Source: Methylobacillus arboreus (GTDB taxonomy: Bacteria > Pseudomonadota > Gammaproteobacteria > Burkholderiales > Methylophilaceae). From it: 64,000 nt of DNA. The notes under the pieces are model-generated. The model had not been told where the DNA came from. It worked only from the letters and a program-made list of their open reading frames with translations, and did no database searches. Shown piece after piece: positions 51,444 through 60,936 of the stretch. Location of the stretch: positions 62,001 to 126,000 of the forward strand of contig NZ_JAJAVC010000006.1 of the NCBI RefSeq assembly GCF_020532725.1, read 5' to 3'. The stretch's first letter is position 1, and every line of letters starts with the position of its first letter. The position numbers and the translations under genes are program-made.

Positions 51444-51460
51444 TGCGACATGTTGTCGCA
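51444..51460. promoter_or_regulatory. RegA/PrrA-type palindrome 1 upstream of regB
   Basis: TGCGACA-TGT-TGTCGCA, a perfect palindrome identical in both arms to the one at 47594. It overlaps the -35 (TTGTCG, 51453-51458) of a weak promoter with -10 TACAAT at 51478-51483. Confidence 0.6.
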
Positions 51461-51497
51461 GGCGCTTGGAGACTGTTTACAATCCATCCCGTAGCAG

Positions 51498-51514
51498 CGC
51501 GACATTTTGCCGCA
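51498..51514. promoter_or_regulatory. RegA/PrrA-type palindrome 2 upstream of regB (degenerate)
   Basis: CGCGACA-TTT-TGCCGCA differs from the perfect site at one base in each arm but still fits GCGNC-N5-GNCGC. Its centre is 54 bases from that of site 1, about five helical turns, and it ends 36 bases before the regB ATG. Confidence 0.5.
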
Positions 51515-51550
51515 TGCCCGGCAAGCGGGCACTTGCAGTAAAATGCCGGC

Positions 51551-52855
51551 ATGTCCTCCCTTGCCTTTGCCACCAACCTGCGCCGCCTGCTCTGGCTGCG
51601 TGTCGTCATGATGGCAGCACTGCTGCTGGCAAGCCTGGTAGCCACCCATCTCTACCATATTGCACTGCCTGTTACCGAAGTCGCCGCTGCACTCGGGCTT
51701 ATGCTGGCAATTAACCTTGTCAGCTGGCTGCGCCTGTGGCGCAAAGCGCGCATTCATGAAACCGAACTTCTGGCGCAACTACTGCTGGATATCGCCATTC
51801 TGACCTGGCTGTTTTATGCCACTGGCGGCTACAGCAACCCCTTTGTCTGGATGTACCTGCTGCCATTGGCTGTCGCAGCGGTAGCATTGCCGTGGCGTTT
51901 TACCTGGCTGATCGCAGGATTGGTCATTGCCGCCTATAGCCTGCTGATGTTCTGGTATCGCCCGCTGGCAACCATGGCGCACGACCACCTGCATACCGCT
52001 GCATCAGCCTCCCACTCACTGCACGACGACAGCTTCAACCTGCACCTGCTGGGCATGTGGGGCGGGTTTGTTGTCAGCGCCATTGTCATTGCATTTTTTG
52101 TGGAACGTATGGGCCGCAACCTGCGCGAGTATGACCGGTTGCTTGCCGAATCGCGGGAAAAAGTGCTCGCGAGCGAGCGCATGCTGGCCCTTGGCACACT
52201 GGCCACCGGTGCCGCCCATGAACTGGGCACCCCTCTATCCACCATGGCCGTGCTGACCAAGGACCTGCTGGAGGAAAACCGAAACCAACCGGAGCTGGCT
52301 GCATCGCTAACCCTGTTACGCACACAGGTAGACCGCTGCAAGGAAATTCTTTCCTCCTTAACTGCCGCCACGGGCATGATGCGCTCGGAAGCCGCGAGCC
52401 CGATGAGCATAGAAGCCTTTATCCGCCAACTGGCACAGCGCTGGTCCGATACCCGCCCGGCGACCCCGCTCAAGCTGGAATTGCATTTGCCGACCCCTTG
52501 TCCCAACATGGCGGCCGACCTTGCACTGGGACAAGCCATTACCAACCTCGTCAACAATGCGGCAGACGCCTCTCCAGAAGGCATCCAGCTCATTGCCAGC
52601 ATCGCTCAGGACAACCTGTTGCTGGAAATCCATGACCGCGGATGCTTTCCCGATGAGCATACACTGGCCACAATGGGCTTGCCCTTCAACACCTCGAAAC
52701 AAGCCAGCGGGGGATTGGGACTGGGCATCTTCCTCGCCAAATCGGTGCTGGAAAAGTTTGATGGCGACATCATGTTCGAGCGCCTGGAACCTCAGGGCAC
52801 GGTCACCCGCATCCGCATTCCGCTGGCTGGCATCATCCTGGAAACGCAGGCATGA
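51551..52855 (+). CDS. regB: redox sensor histidine kinase RegB/PrrB/ActS
   Basis: A 434-residue membrane kinase that senses the redox state of the quinone pool and phosphorylates RegA. Six membrane helices span about residues 12-185. The quinone-binding heptapeptide GGxxNPF is present as GGYSNPF at 92-98. The phospho-acceptor is His223 in GAAHELGTPLS, and the redox-active cysteine of the family corresponds to Cys263 in DRCKEIL. N-box NLVNNAADAS and G-box GGLGLGIF complete the ATPase domain. The stop overlaps regA by 4 bases. Confidence 0.95.
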   Translation: MSSLAFATNLRRLLWLRVVMMAALLLASLVATHLYHIALPVTEVAAALGLMLAINLVSWLRLWRKARIHETELLAQLLLDIAILTWLFYATGGYSNPFVWMYLLPLAVAAVALPWRFTWLIAGLVIAAYSLLMFWYRPLATMAHDHLHTAASASHSLHDDSFNLHLLGMWGGFVVSAIVIAFFVERMGRNLREYDRLLAESREKVLASERMLALGTLATGAAHELGTPLSTMAVLTKDLLEENRNQPELAASLTLLRTQVDRCKEILSSLTAATGMMRSEAASPMSIEAFIRQLAQRWSDTRPATPLKLELHLPTPCPNMAADLALGQAITNLVNNAADASPEGIQLIASIAQDNLLLEIHDRGCFPDEHTLATMGLPFNTSKQASGGLGLGIFLAKSVLEKFDGDIMFERLEPQGTVTRIRIPLAGIILETQA

Positions 52856-53400
52856 TGGATAACAGCGCTGATCTCCCCACCATGCTGCTGGTGGATGATG
52901 ATGAAATATTTACCCAGGTTCTGGCCCGGGCAATGGAAAAGCGCGGCTTTCAGGTTCAAGTGGCGCATAATGTCCATGATGCAACTGCCATGACAATACA
53001 AGAAGCGCCTGAATACGCCGTCGTCGACCTCAAAATGCCGGGCGACTCCGGCCTGACCCTGGTCAAGCACCTGAAGCAGATAGACGGCCAGACCCGCATT
53101 GTGGTGCTCACCGGTTATGCCAGCATTGCCACCGCAGTAGAAGCGGTAAAACTCGGTGCTACCCATTACCTGGCGAAACCAGCCGATGCCGACCAGATAC
53201 TGGCCGCTTTCGAACGCATCGAAGGCGATCCTGATGCGCCTGTGCCGGACAATGCCTTGTCGGTAAACCGCATGGAATGGGAACATATACAACGGGTACT
53301 GCAGGAAAACGACGGCAATATCTCGGCCACCGCCCGTAGCCTGAATATGCACAGGCGTACCCTGCAGCGCAAACTGAATAAGCACCCAGCGAGGAAATAA
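52852..53400 (+). CDS. regA: response regulator RegA/PrrA/ActR
   Basis: A 182-residue two-domain regulator. The receiver domain has acidic DDDE at 15-18, phospho-acceptor Asp59 in VVDLKMPGDSG, Thr in LTGYAS and Lys in LAKPA. The C-terminal Fis-type helix-turn-helix NISATARSLNMHRRTLQRKL is close to the highly conserved RegA DNA-binding helix. It is translationally coupled to regB. In other bacteria RegA controls respiration, carbon and nitrogen metabolism in response to redox state. Confidence 0.96.
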   Translation: MMDNSADLPTMLLVDDDEIFTQVLARAMEKRGFQVQVAHNVHDATAMTIQEAPEYAVVDLKMPGDSGLTLVKHLKQIDGQTRIVVLTGYASIATAVEAVKLGATHYLAKPADADQILAAFERIEGDPDAPVPDNALSVNRMEWEHIQRVLQENDGNISATARSLNMHRRTLQRKLNKHPARK

Positions 53401-53704
53401 GCAATCAATGCCCTAGCCCATTCGGACTAGTCCTATCCACAAACAGCCTGCTCCGTGTTTACAATCCCGGACTAAGAGCCTGTTCATGACCTTTTCAAGT
53501 GCTTTTTTTGCTGTCATAACACAGCGACAGGTGACACGAAAGGCTAGAATAAGGCAAAATATTGGTTTTCTTATCTACCAATCCCCTTAAAATCTTTGAG
53601 CTTTTTAGTATTGTTCTGCCGATAGCGCATGCTTTCTTAAAAGAATCATTACTAAAACAAAAACTTACATGCGCAAAGCGCCATGTAATTGATGGAGAGT
53701 AAAC
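53401..53704. other. intergenic region upstream of ppsA
   Basis: About 300 bases without a gene. It contains an 11-base match to the MITE end (GAGCCTGTTCA, 53476-53486) with no partner, and an AT-rich leader. No clear operator was found. Confidence 0.45.
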
Positions 53705-56074
53705 ATGTCGGATTACGTAATCGCCTTTGACAAGCTGCGCATCTCGGATGTGCCTGCCGTTGGCGGCAAGAATGCCTCTTTGGGCGAAATGATCAGCCAG
53801 CTGACCGCAAAGGGCGTACGAGTACCAGGTGGCTTTGCCACCACAGCCCATGCCTATCGCCTGTTCCTGGCGAAGGACGGCCTGGACACGCGCATCAATG
53901 CAGAACTCGACAAGCTCGACGTGGACGATGTCGATGCATTGGCTGCCACAGGCGAGAAAATCCGCCAATGGATTGTCGACACGCCTTTCCCCCAAGAGCT
54001 GCAAGACGCGATTGCTGAGCATTACAAGACATTGACAGCCGACTCCGGCGATGACGTGACATTTGCCGTACGCTCCTCCGCAACGGCTGAAGATTTGCCT
54101 GATGCCTCATTTGCCGGCCAGCAGGAAAGCTTCCTCAACATCCATGGCCTGGACAACATCCTGCACGCCATCAAGGAAGTATTCGCGTCGCTCTACAATG
54201 ACCGCGCCATCTCCTATCGTGTCCACAAGGGTTTCATCCACGCCGATGTCGCGCTTTCCGCCGGCATCCAGCGCATGGTGCGCAGCAACCTGGGCAGCTC
54301 GGGCGTGATGTTCACCATGGATACCGAATCCGGCTTCCGCGATGTCGTCTTCATCACCTCTTCCTATGGCCTCGGTGAAACCGTGGTGCAAGGCGCAGTA
54401 AACCCTGACGAGTTCTATGTACACAAGCCGCTGCTGGCCAAGGGATTCCCTGCCATCGTGCGCCGCAACCTGGGCTCCAAGCTGATCAAAATGATATTCA
54501 GCGACAGCAATGTCGCAGGCAAGAGCACCCACACGGTAGAAAACAGCAAGGAAGAAAGCGCACGCTACTCCATCACCGATGAGGAAATTCTCGAGCTTGC
54601 CCGCTTCGCGGTGCAGATCGAAGAGCACTACAAATGTCCAATGGATGTGGAATGGGGCCGTGATGGCGTGGACGGCAAGCTGTATATCCTGCAGGCGCGT
54701 CCCGAGACCGTGAAGTCGCAAAGCGGCACCGTGGTCGAGAAGTTCCAGATCAATAGCGCAGGCAACACTGCAGTGGTCACCGGCCGTGCCGTGACCCAGA
54801 AGGTAGGCTCGGGCCCGGTGCGCGTGGTCAAACATGCTTCCGAAATGAATACCGTACAACCGGGTGACGTGCTGGTTGCCGACATGACTGACCCTAACTG
54901 GGAACCCGTCATGAAGCGCGCTTCCGCACTGATTACCAACCGTGGCGGCCGTACCTGCCACGCCGCTATCATTGCACGCGAACTGGGCATTCCTGCCATC
55001 GTAGGCAGCGTGAATGCAACTGACCTGCTGCAGGATGGCCAAGTCGTCACCGTATCCTGTGCAGAAGGTGAAACCGGTTACGTCTACGCCGGCGCTGTGC
55101 CTTTCACCGTCACCCAGGAAGAAGAAAAGAAGCTGCCGCCGTCCCCAGTCAAGATCATGATGAACGTGGGCAACCCTGACATGGCGTTCAGCTTCTCACA
55201 GATTCCCAATGAAGGCGTGGGCCTGGCCCGCCTGGAGTTTGTCATCAACAACATGATAGGCATCCATCCCAAGGCCATCCTCAACATCGACAGCGTGCCT
55301 GCCGACCTGCAAGAGGAAATCAAGCGCCGTGCCCGTGGCTATGAAAACCCCCGCCAGTTCTATATCGACAAGCTGGCTGAAGGCGTTGCCACCATTGGTT
55401 CCGCATTCTGGCCGAAACCGGTCATTGCGCGTATGTCCGACTTCAAGTCCAATGAATACCGCAAGCTGATCGGCGGCGAGATATACGAACCCGAGGAAGA
55501 AAACCCGATGCTGGGCTTCCGCGGCGCTGCCCGCTATATTTCCCCTGACTTCCAGGATTGCTTCGAGCTCGAGTGTATTGCCATGCGCAAGGTACGCGAG
55601 CAATTCGGTCTTACCAACGTCGAGTTGATGATTCCTTTCGTCCGTACCCTGGATGAAGCGCGCCAGGTAGTGGAGATACTCGCCAAGAACGGCCTCAAGC
55701 GCGGCGAAAACGGTCTGCGCCTGATCATGATGTGCGAGATTCCATCCAATGCCCTGCTGGCTGAGCAATTCCTGGAATACTTCGATGGCTTCTCCATTGG
55801 CTCCAACGACCTGACCCAGCTCTCCCTGGGCATGGACCGCGACTCCGGCCTGGTGGCGCACGGCTTTGACGAGCGCGACCCTGCAGTCAAGGTATTGCTG
55901 GAAATGGCCATCAGCGCTGCCAACCGCCTGAACAAGTACGTGGGCATCTGCGGCCAGGGCCCTTCAGACCATCCTGACTTTGCAGAGTGGCTGGTTGAAA
56001 AGGGCATCCAGTCCGTATCCCTCAACCCTGACACTGTCATCAACACCTGGCAACGTATCAGCAAGAGCAAGTAA
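53705..56074 (+). CDS. ppsA: phosphoenolpyruvate synthase
   Basis: PpsA makes phosphoenolpyruvate from pyruvate with ATP giving AMP and phosphate, feeding gluconeogenesis. The N-terminal ATP-grasp domain has KNASLGEM and [20 protein letters not shown]. The swivelling phosphohistidine is His419 in [14 protein letters not shown]. The C-terminal PEP-binding barrel has [20 protein letters not shown] and [13 protein letters not shown]. The 789-residue length is normal. GGAG lies upstream of the ATG. Its regulator gene follows after 33 bases. Confidence 0.97.
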   Translation: MSDYVIAFDKLRISDVPAVGGKNASLGEMISQLTAKGVRVPGGFATTAHAYRLFLAKDGLDTRINAELDKLDVDDVDALAATGEKIRQWIVDTPFPQELQDAIAEHYKTLTADSGDDVTFAVRSSATAEDLPDASFAGQQESFLNIHGLDNILHAIKEVFASLYNDRAISYRVHKGFIHADVALSAGIQRMVRSNLGSSGVMFTMDTESGFRDVVFITSSYGLGETVVQGAVNPDEFYVHKPLLAKGFPAIVRRNLGSKLIKMIFSDSNVAGKSTHTVENSKEESARYSITDEEILELARFAVQIEEHYKCPMDVEWGRDGVDGKLYILQARPETVKSQSGTVVEKFQINSAGNTAVVTGRAVTQKVGSGPVRVVKHASEMNTVQPGDVLVADMTDPNWEPVMKRASALITNRGGRTCHAAIIARELGIPAIVGSVNATDLLQDGQVVTVSCAEGETGYVYAGAVPFTVTQEEEKKLPPSPVKIMMNVGNPDMAFSFSQIPNEGVGLARLEFVINNMIGIHPKAILNIDSVPADLQEEIKRRARGYENPRQFYIDKLAEGVATIGSAFWPKPVIARMSDFKSNEYRKLIGGEIYEPEEENPMLGFRGAARYISPDFQDCFELECIAMRKVREQFGLTNVELMIPFVRTLDEARQVVEILAKNGLKRGENGLRLIMMCEIPSNALLAEQFLEYFDGFSIGSNDLTQLSLGMDRDSGLVAHGFDERDPAVKVLLEMAISAANRLNKYVGICGQGPSDHPDFAEWLVEKGIQSVSLNPDTVINTWQRISKSK

Positions 56075-56107
56075 GCAATCAATCAAGGCCAAGGGAGCAA
56101 GTGCGCC

Positions 56108-56920
56108 ATGCAGCACCGCAGTGTATTTTTTATCTCCGACGGTACCGGAATTACCGCCGAATCCGTCGGCCACCTGCTGGCGCACTTCCCCACAGTGAGC
56201 TTCAAGCATATCCGCCTGCCATTCACCGACTCCGAACAGAAGGTTGAAGAAGCGCTGGTCAAGATTGCTGAAACGGAAAAGGCAGACGGGGTAAGGCCTA
56301 TTGTCGTCATGACCCTGGTTAATACCGACCTGCGTGACAAGCTCAAGCAGAGCAACGCCGTGCACCTAGATGTATTCGGTTCGTTTGTCGATCCATTGGC
56401 GGAAGAGTTGCAGGAGCAGCCCTCGCGTACCTCGGGTATTGCGCATAGCGTGCTGGGCAACAGCTACTATGAGCGGATTGATGCCATTAACTTTACCCTG
56501 AACCACGATGACGGCATGACCGACTTCGGCCTCAGCGAGGCCCAGGTGATCCTGGTTGGCGTGTCGCGTTGCGGCAAGACTCCCACCAGCCTGTACCTGG
56601 CCATGCAGTTCGGCATCAAGGCAGCCAACTACCCGCTGATTCCTGAAGACCTGGAGCGTGGTACCCTGCCGGAAGCGTTGAAGAAATATCCGGAAAAACT
56701 CTACGGCCTGTCGATCAACCCGGAACGCCTGCACAGCGTGCGTAGCGAACGCCGGCCTGACAGCCACTATGCCTCGCTTGACAATTGCCGTCATGAAATC
56801 CGCCTGGCAGAAGACCTCATGCATCGCGAAGGCATTAGCTGGATTGACTCAACCAGCCGTTCAATCGAAGAGCTTTCCACCATCATCCTGCAAAAAATCC
56901 GCGTCAACTCCAATCACTGA
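56108..56920 (+). CDS. ppsR: PEP synthase regulatory kinase/pyrophosphorylase
   Basis: PpsR (DUF299) phosphorylates a threonine of PpsA in an ADP-dependent way to inactivate it, and reverses this by phosphorolysis. FFISDGTGITAE at the N-terminus and the P-loop-like GVSRCGKTPTS (about 151-161) are the family hallmarks. The 270-residue length is normal. The gene is 33 bases after ppsA, so enzyme and regulator are made together. Confidence 0.96.
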   Translation: MQHRSVFFISDGTGITAESVGHLLAHFPTVSFKHIRLPFTDSEQKVEEALVKIAETEKADGVRPIVVMTLVNTDLRDKLKQSNAVHLDVFGSFVDPLAEELQEQPSRTSGIAHSVLGNSYYERIDAINFTLNHDDGMTDFGLSEAQVILVGVSRCGKTPTSLYLAMQFGIKAANYPLIPEDLERGTLPEALKKYPEKLYGLSINPERLHSVRSERRPDSHYASLDNCRHEIRLAEDLMHREGISWIDSTSRSIEELSTIILQKIRVNSNH

Positions 56921-56942
56921 GCATAGAGACGCAATCTACAGC

Positions 56943-56966
56943 AAAGGGGCCTAGGCCCCTTTTTTC
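56943..56966 (+). terminator. rho-independent terminator of ppsA-ppsR
   Basis: GGGGCC/GGCCCC with a TA loop centre is followed by six or more Ts, 23 bases after the ppsR stop. Confidence 0.9.
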
Positions 56967-56988
56967 TTACCCGTCCGCACATAATCAA

Positions 56989-57014
56989 TTTATTTTATTT
57001 ATCAATAAAATAAA
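56989..57014. repeat. AT-only inverted repeat
   Basis: A perfect 11-base AT-only inverted repeat TTTATTTTATT/AATAAAATAAA with a 4-base spacer, in the AT-rich region between the ppsR terminator and the catalase gene. Function unknown. Confidence 0.5.
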
Positions 57015-57175
57015 AACAATCAACTTTAATTATAAAAATAACCCTACTAAGATGGTTGTCATCCAGCCAGCACTGTTTTATAAAAAAGCAGCGGTTTTAA
57101 AAGCGCTTGATATGAATAACAGGAAGTGTTTTCACTGGCACAAACCCGCCACCATCACTGATCAAGGAGAAAGTA

Positions 57176-58645
57176 ATGAGTACATTGACCACCTCGGCAG
57201 GAGCACCGGTTCCAGACGATAACAACAGCATCAGCGTCGGCCCGCGCGGCCCGCTTACCTTTGACAATCACTATTTGTTCGAGAAACTTGCGCATTTCAA
57301 CCGCGAGCGCATTCCAGAACGCGTCGTGCATGCACGGGGAACAGGCGCCTATGGCACATTTACCTTGACCAGGAGCTTAAGCCAGCATACGATCGCCAGC
57401 TTCCTGCAGCAGGCAGGAGAAAAGACCGAAGTCTTCGTGCGTTTCTCCACTGTCGGCGGCGGCCAGGATTCCAGCGACTTTGCACGCGATCCGCGCGGCT
57501 TTGCCGTCAAGTTCTATACCCGCGAGGGCAACTTCGACCTAGTGGGCAACAATACGCCGGTCTTCTTCCTCAATGATCCGATCAAGTTTCCCGACTTCAT
57601 TCATTCGCAGAAAAAAAATCCACAAACCAATTTACCCAATCCGGCCAATGCCTACGAGTTCTGGGCCAACCATCCACAATCGCTGCACCAGATGACCATC
57701 CTCATGTCGGATCGCGGCATTCCAGCCTCGTATCGCCATATGCATGGCTTCAGCTCGCATACCTTGAGTTTATGGAATGAAAAAGGCGAACGTGTATGGA
57801 TAAAGTGGCACTTCAAAAGCAATCAGGGTATCAAGACCGTCACTGCTGAAGAAGCTGCCAAGCTTCCTGCCCATGGCGCGCAGCAAGACTTGGTCGATGC
57901 GATTGCCAGAGGCGAGTTTCCTTCCTGGACGGTCAAGGTGCAAATCATGACCGAAGCCGAGGCCAGAACCTACAAGATCAACCCGTTCGACCTGACCAAG
58001 ATCTGGCCGCATAGCGATTACCCCTTGGTCGAGATCGGCCAGCTTGGGTTGAACCGCAATGTAGACAACTATTTTGCCGAGACCGAGCAGTCCGCATTTG
58101 CCCCAAGCAACCTCGTACCCGGCATTGGCGCCTCGCCAGATAAGATGTTGCAAGCCCGCCTGCTGGCCTATCAGGATGCACACCGCTATCGCGTAGGCGT
58201 CAATGCCAACCAGTTGCCAGTCAATGCCGCCCGTTGCCCGGTACATCACTACCAGCGTGATGGCGCCATGGCGGCAGGTTGTCCGGTAACCGGGCATGGC
58301 GCAGCAGCCAGCAGCCTGAACCAGGTGCCCAATTTCTACCCGAACGACAGAACCGGCGCTTCACCGGCACCTGCGCCGCAATATGCGCAGCCGCCATTGC
58401 CTGTGCTTGAAGACGCATGGGTCGGTTATCACGATCAGTCCAACGAGGACTACTACAGCCAGGCAGGCGCATTGTTCCGCCTCATGAACCCTGACCAGAA
58501 GCAGCAATTGTTCAGCAACATCGCAGGCGGACTGTCGCAAGCCAACGCATCCGTCCAGGAACGCATGCTGGCCCAGTTCGCCAAGGCAAACCCGGATTAT
58601 GCCGCAGGCGTGAAGGCCGCCCTGGAAACCGCAAGCCAGGCTTGA
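57176..58645 (+). CDS. haem catalase
   Basis: A monofunctional haem catalase of 489 residues. The distal His52 lies in RVVHARGTGAYG, the conserved Asn region in LVGNNTPVFFLND, and the proximal haem Tyr in RLLAYQDAHRYRVG. The C-terminus carries a catalase-related immune-responsive domain with the YYSQAGALFRLM motif. GGAG lies upstream of the ATG. This is a small-subunit clade enzyme. OxyR or another regulator is not adjacent. Confidence 0.96.
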   Translation: MSTLTTSAGAPVPDDNNSISVGPRGPLTFDNHYLFEKLAHFNRERIPERVVHARGTGAYGTFTLTRSLSQHTIASFLQQAGEKTEVFVRFSTVGGGQDSSDFARDPRGFAVKFYTREGNFDLVGNNTPVFFLNDPIKFPDFIHSQKKNPQTNLPNPANAYEFWANHPQSLHQMTILMSDRGIPASYRHMHGFSSHTLSLWNEKGERVWIKWHFKSNQGIKTVTAEEAAKLPAHGAQQDLVDAIARGEFPSWTVKVQIMTEAEARTYKINPFDLTKIWPHSDYPLVEIGQLGLNRNVDNYFAETEQSAFAPSNLVPGIGASPDKMLQARLLAYQDAHRYRVGVNANQLPVNAARCPVHHYQRDGAMAAGCPVTGHGAAASSLNQVPNFYPNDRTGASPAPAPQYAQPPLPVLEDAWVGYHDQSNEDYYSQAGALFRLMNPDQKQQLFSNIAGGLSQANASVQERMLAQFAKANPDYAAGVKAALETASQA

Positions 58646-58729
58646 GCCTTCAGGCAACCAAGGGATACGTTTGACAGGAGTCGCAGCCTGGCATGGCAAG
58701 CTCGGCAAAATTGCTTTATGGTGGAGCTT

Positions 58730-58756
58730 GACGGCAAGTGGTCATCACTTGCCGTC
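58730..58756. terminator. hairpin between catalase and DoxX genes
   Basis: A perfect 11-base stem GACGGCAAGTG/CACTTGCCGTC with a 5-base loop, 84 bases after the catalase stop. It lacks a T-run, so it may be a terminator of the rho-dependent or processing kind. Confidence 0.45.
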
Positions 58757-58791
58757 AGACCATTCCAATATCAATGCCGAGGAGATAATAA

Positions 58792-59166
58792 ATGAACCAA
58801 TATGCACATCTGGTTGGACGTATCCTGATTGCCATCATCTTCATTGTGGCAGGGGCGGGCAAGATTGCCGACCCAGCTGGGACAATAGGTTACATGGAAT
58901 CTGCCGGCGTTCCCGGCATCCTGCTCTGGCCTACCATCGCCCTTGAGCTCCTGGGCGGGATTGCCATCGTCGTCGGATACCAGACTCGCCTGGTATCCTG
59001 GCTGCTCGCCATCTTCTGTATCGCAGCGGCCTTGTTGTTCCACTTCGATCTCAATGACTCGCTGCAAACCATCCTGTTCCTCAAGGATTTGGCCATTGCG
59101 GGCGGATTCCTGATACTGGCAAGCACAAGTACACTTTGGCTATCTCTCGATAATCGCCGTAGATAA
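58792..59166 (+). CDS. DoxX family membrane protein
   Basis: A 124-residue protein with four membrane helices and the DoxX signature near the N-terminus (RILIAIIFIVAGAGKIADP). DoxX proteins are linked to thiosulfate:quinone chemistry or to oxidative stress in other organisms. Here it stands between catalase and an alcohol dehydrogenase, which hints at a stress role without showing it. AGGAG lies about 9 bases upstream of the ATG. Confidence 0.88.
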   Translation: MNQYAHLVGRILIAIIFIVAGAGKIADPAGTIGYMESAGVPGILLWPTIALELLGGIAIVVGYQTRLVSWLLAIFCIAAALLFHFDLNDSLQTILFLKDLAIAGGFLILASTSTLWLSLDNRRR

Positions 59167-59176
59167 ACCGCAATGC

Positions 59177-59209
59177 AGTCCTGCAGGTTGATGACAGACC
59201 TGCAGGACT
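59177..59209. terminator. hairpin after the DoxX gene
   Basis: A perfect 12-base stem AGTCCTGCAGGT/ACCTGCAGGACT with a 9-base loop, beginning 11 bases after the DoxX stop. No T-run follows. Confidence 0.55.
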
Positions 59210-59330
59210 TATCACAATTCAAAATTAAGGAATTGTGAAATTGAGTTATTTCCATTTATTGGATCAATCAAGCGCGGCATAATGTCTGCATCTTTAAGAG
59301 CCCGTCCTTTCATTCATCAGGAGTGCCACA

Positions 59331-60389
59331 ATGACCAAAGCTATCAGTTATGCAGCGCATGATCCCAAATCCTCACTGTCCCCTTTTTCATTCGAGCGCC
59401 GTAATGTCGGTGCCGATGACGTACAGATTGAAATCCTGTTTTGCGGTGTCTGCCACTCAGACCTCCACCAGGCACGCGATGAATGGGGCAACTCCATTTT
59501 CCCCATCGTGCCGGGCCATGAAATCGTCGGCCGCGTCACCCAGGTTGGCGCTAACGTAAAGAAATTCAAAGTAGGCGACCTCGCCGGCGTCGGCTGCCTG
59601 GTTGACTCCTGCGGCACCTGTCCTGACTGTGCGGAAGGCTTGGAACAATTCTGCAACCACTCGGTTTTCACTTACAACAGCCCGGACAACAAAATGCCCG
59701 GACAAGCCACCTACGGCGGTTATTCAAACCTGATCGTAGTAGATGAACGCTTTACATTGAAGATTTCCGAAAAGCTCGACCTGGCAGCAACTGCCCCGCT
59801 GCTTTGCGCCGGCATCACCACTTATTCCCCGCTGCGCCACTGGAAGGTGGGACCGGGCCAGAAGGTCGGCATCGTCGGCCTAGGCGGTCTCGGCCATATG
59901 GGAGTAAAGTTTGCCAAGGCCTTTGGCGCCCATACCGTCCTGTTCACCACCTCCCCGGGCAAGGCGGAAGATGCCAAGCGCCTGGGTGCCGACGAAGTGG
60001 TCATTTCAAAAGACCCGGAACAGATGCAGCAACATTTACTCAGCTTCGACTTCATCCTCAATACCGTCGCCGCGCCGCATGACCTTGACCAGTTCATGGC
60101 CCTGCTCAAGCGAGATGGCTCCATGTGCCTAGTCGGCGTGCCCGACAGCCCTCACCCATCACCCAGCGTCGCCAACCTGATCTTCAAGCGCCGCAGCCTG
60201 GCTGGCTCCTTGATCGGCGGCATCAAGGAAACTCAGGAAATGCTGGATTTCTGCGCCGAACACAATATCATCTCCGATATTGAATTGATCCCGATCCAGG
60301 AGATCAACAATGCGTTTGAACGCATGTTGAAGAGCGATGTGAAATACCGCTTCGTGATTGATATCGCCAGCCTCAAGCAAGCGGCTTAA
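59331..60389 (+). CDS. zinc-dependent NAD(P) alcohol dehydrogenase, CAD-like
   Basis: A 352-residue medium-chain dehydrogenase of the cinnamyl-alcohol-dehydrogenase type (YahK-like), which reduces aldehydes or oxidises alcohols. Catalytic zinc ligands include Cys41 in CGVCHSD and His63 in PGHEIVG. Structural zinc cysteines lie in DSCGTCPDCAEGLEQFC (residues 92-108). The nucleotide-binding motif is GIVGLGGLGHMGVKFA. The natural substrate is unknown. The gene is single and ends in a strong terminator. Confidence 0.93.
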   Translation: MTKAISYAAHDPKSSLSPFSFERRNVGADDVQIEILFCGVCHSDLHQARDEWGNSIFPIVPGHEIVGRVTQVGANVKKFKVGDLAGVGCLVDSCGTCPDCAEGLEQFCNHSVFTYNSPDNKMPGQATYGGYSNLIVVDERFTLKISEKLDLAATAPLLCAGITTYSPLRHWKVGPGQKVGIVGLGGLGHMGVKFAKAFGAHTVLFTTSPGKAEDAKRLGADEVVISKDPEQMQQHLLSFDFILNTVAAPHDLDQFMALLKRDGSMCLVGVPDSPHPSPSVANLIFKRRSLAGSLIGGIKETQEMLDFCAEHNIISDIELIPIQEINNAFERMLKSDVKYRFVIDIASLKQAA

Positions 60390-60406
60390 TCCGCAAACCG
60401 CGCAAA

Positions 60407-60435
60407 CAAAAAGCACACCGATCGGTGTGCTTTTT
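60407..60435. terminator. bidirectional rho-independent terminator, adh / lspA
   Basis: The near-perfect palindrome AAAAAGCACACCGAT and its complement forms a long stem with A- and T-runs at its ends, between convergent genes. Confidence 0.92.
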
Positions 60436-60477
60436 GTTTTATAACGCCACAGAATTAATTGGCAAAACCTGCTAATA

Positions 60478-60936
60478 CTAAGCCGGCTTTTTCTTGAAGC
60501 TATCCCAAATCAATAACGCCACGCCAACACAGATTGCCGAGTCAGCCACGTTGAAGGCTGGCCAGTAATATTCCTGGTAATGGAAAAAGAGAAAATCCAC
60601 GACATAACCCAGGGTCACGCGGTCATAGAGATTACCGAGCGCTCCACCTAATATCAGGGCAAGCCCGAAGCAGAACAAGTGCTGTTGCGGATGTTTGCGT
60701 AACAGGCGGATGATGATCACCGACGCCACGATGGCAATCGTACTGAAGAATATGCGCTGCCAGCCGCCTGCCCCGGCGAGAAAGCTGAAGGCAGCCCCCT
60801 CGTTGTGGTAGCGCACCAGGTCAAAGAATGAGGTAAGCGGCAAATGCTCGCCATATTCAAACGCCTTGACGATGAGGTGCTTGGTGTAGATATCCAACGC
60901 AATCACGACGGCACTCAGGCCCAGCCATTTACGCAT
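60478..60936 (-). CDS. lspA: lipoprotein signal peptidase LspA
   Basis: LspA (signal peptidase II) cleaves lipoprotein signal peptides after lipidation. Four membrane helices are present, and the catalytic aspartates lie in [15 protein letters not shown] and [11 protein letters not shown]. From ATG 60936 it has 152 residues. The start overlaps the ileS stop by 8 bases, as in many bacteria, giving the conserved ribF-ileS-lspA operon. Confidence 0.96.
   Translation of the reverse strand: MRKWLGLSAVVIALDIYTKHLIVKAFEYGEHLPLTSFFDLVRYHNEGAAFSFLAGAGGWQRIFFSTIAIVASVIIIRLLRKHPQQHLFCFGLALILGGALGNLYDRVTLGYVVDFLFFHYQEYYWPAFNVADSAICVGVALLIWDSFKKKPA

Noticed and set aside
50746-51714. Plus-strand frame of 322 codons across the PepSY gene end and the regB start
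   Set aside because: It is out of frame with two clear genes, has no family features and runs through the regB promoter and palindromes.
53476-53486. GAGCCTGTTCA, identical to the end of the MITE-like element
   Set aside because: Only 11 bases match and no partner repeat was found nearby, so chance or a decayed end cannot be told apart.
53524-53537. GCGAC followed by GACAC upstream of ppsA, a possible fourth RegA site
   Set aside because: The right arm has a mismatch at a conserved position and the spacing is 4 rather than 5 bases.
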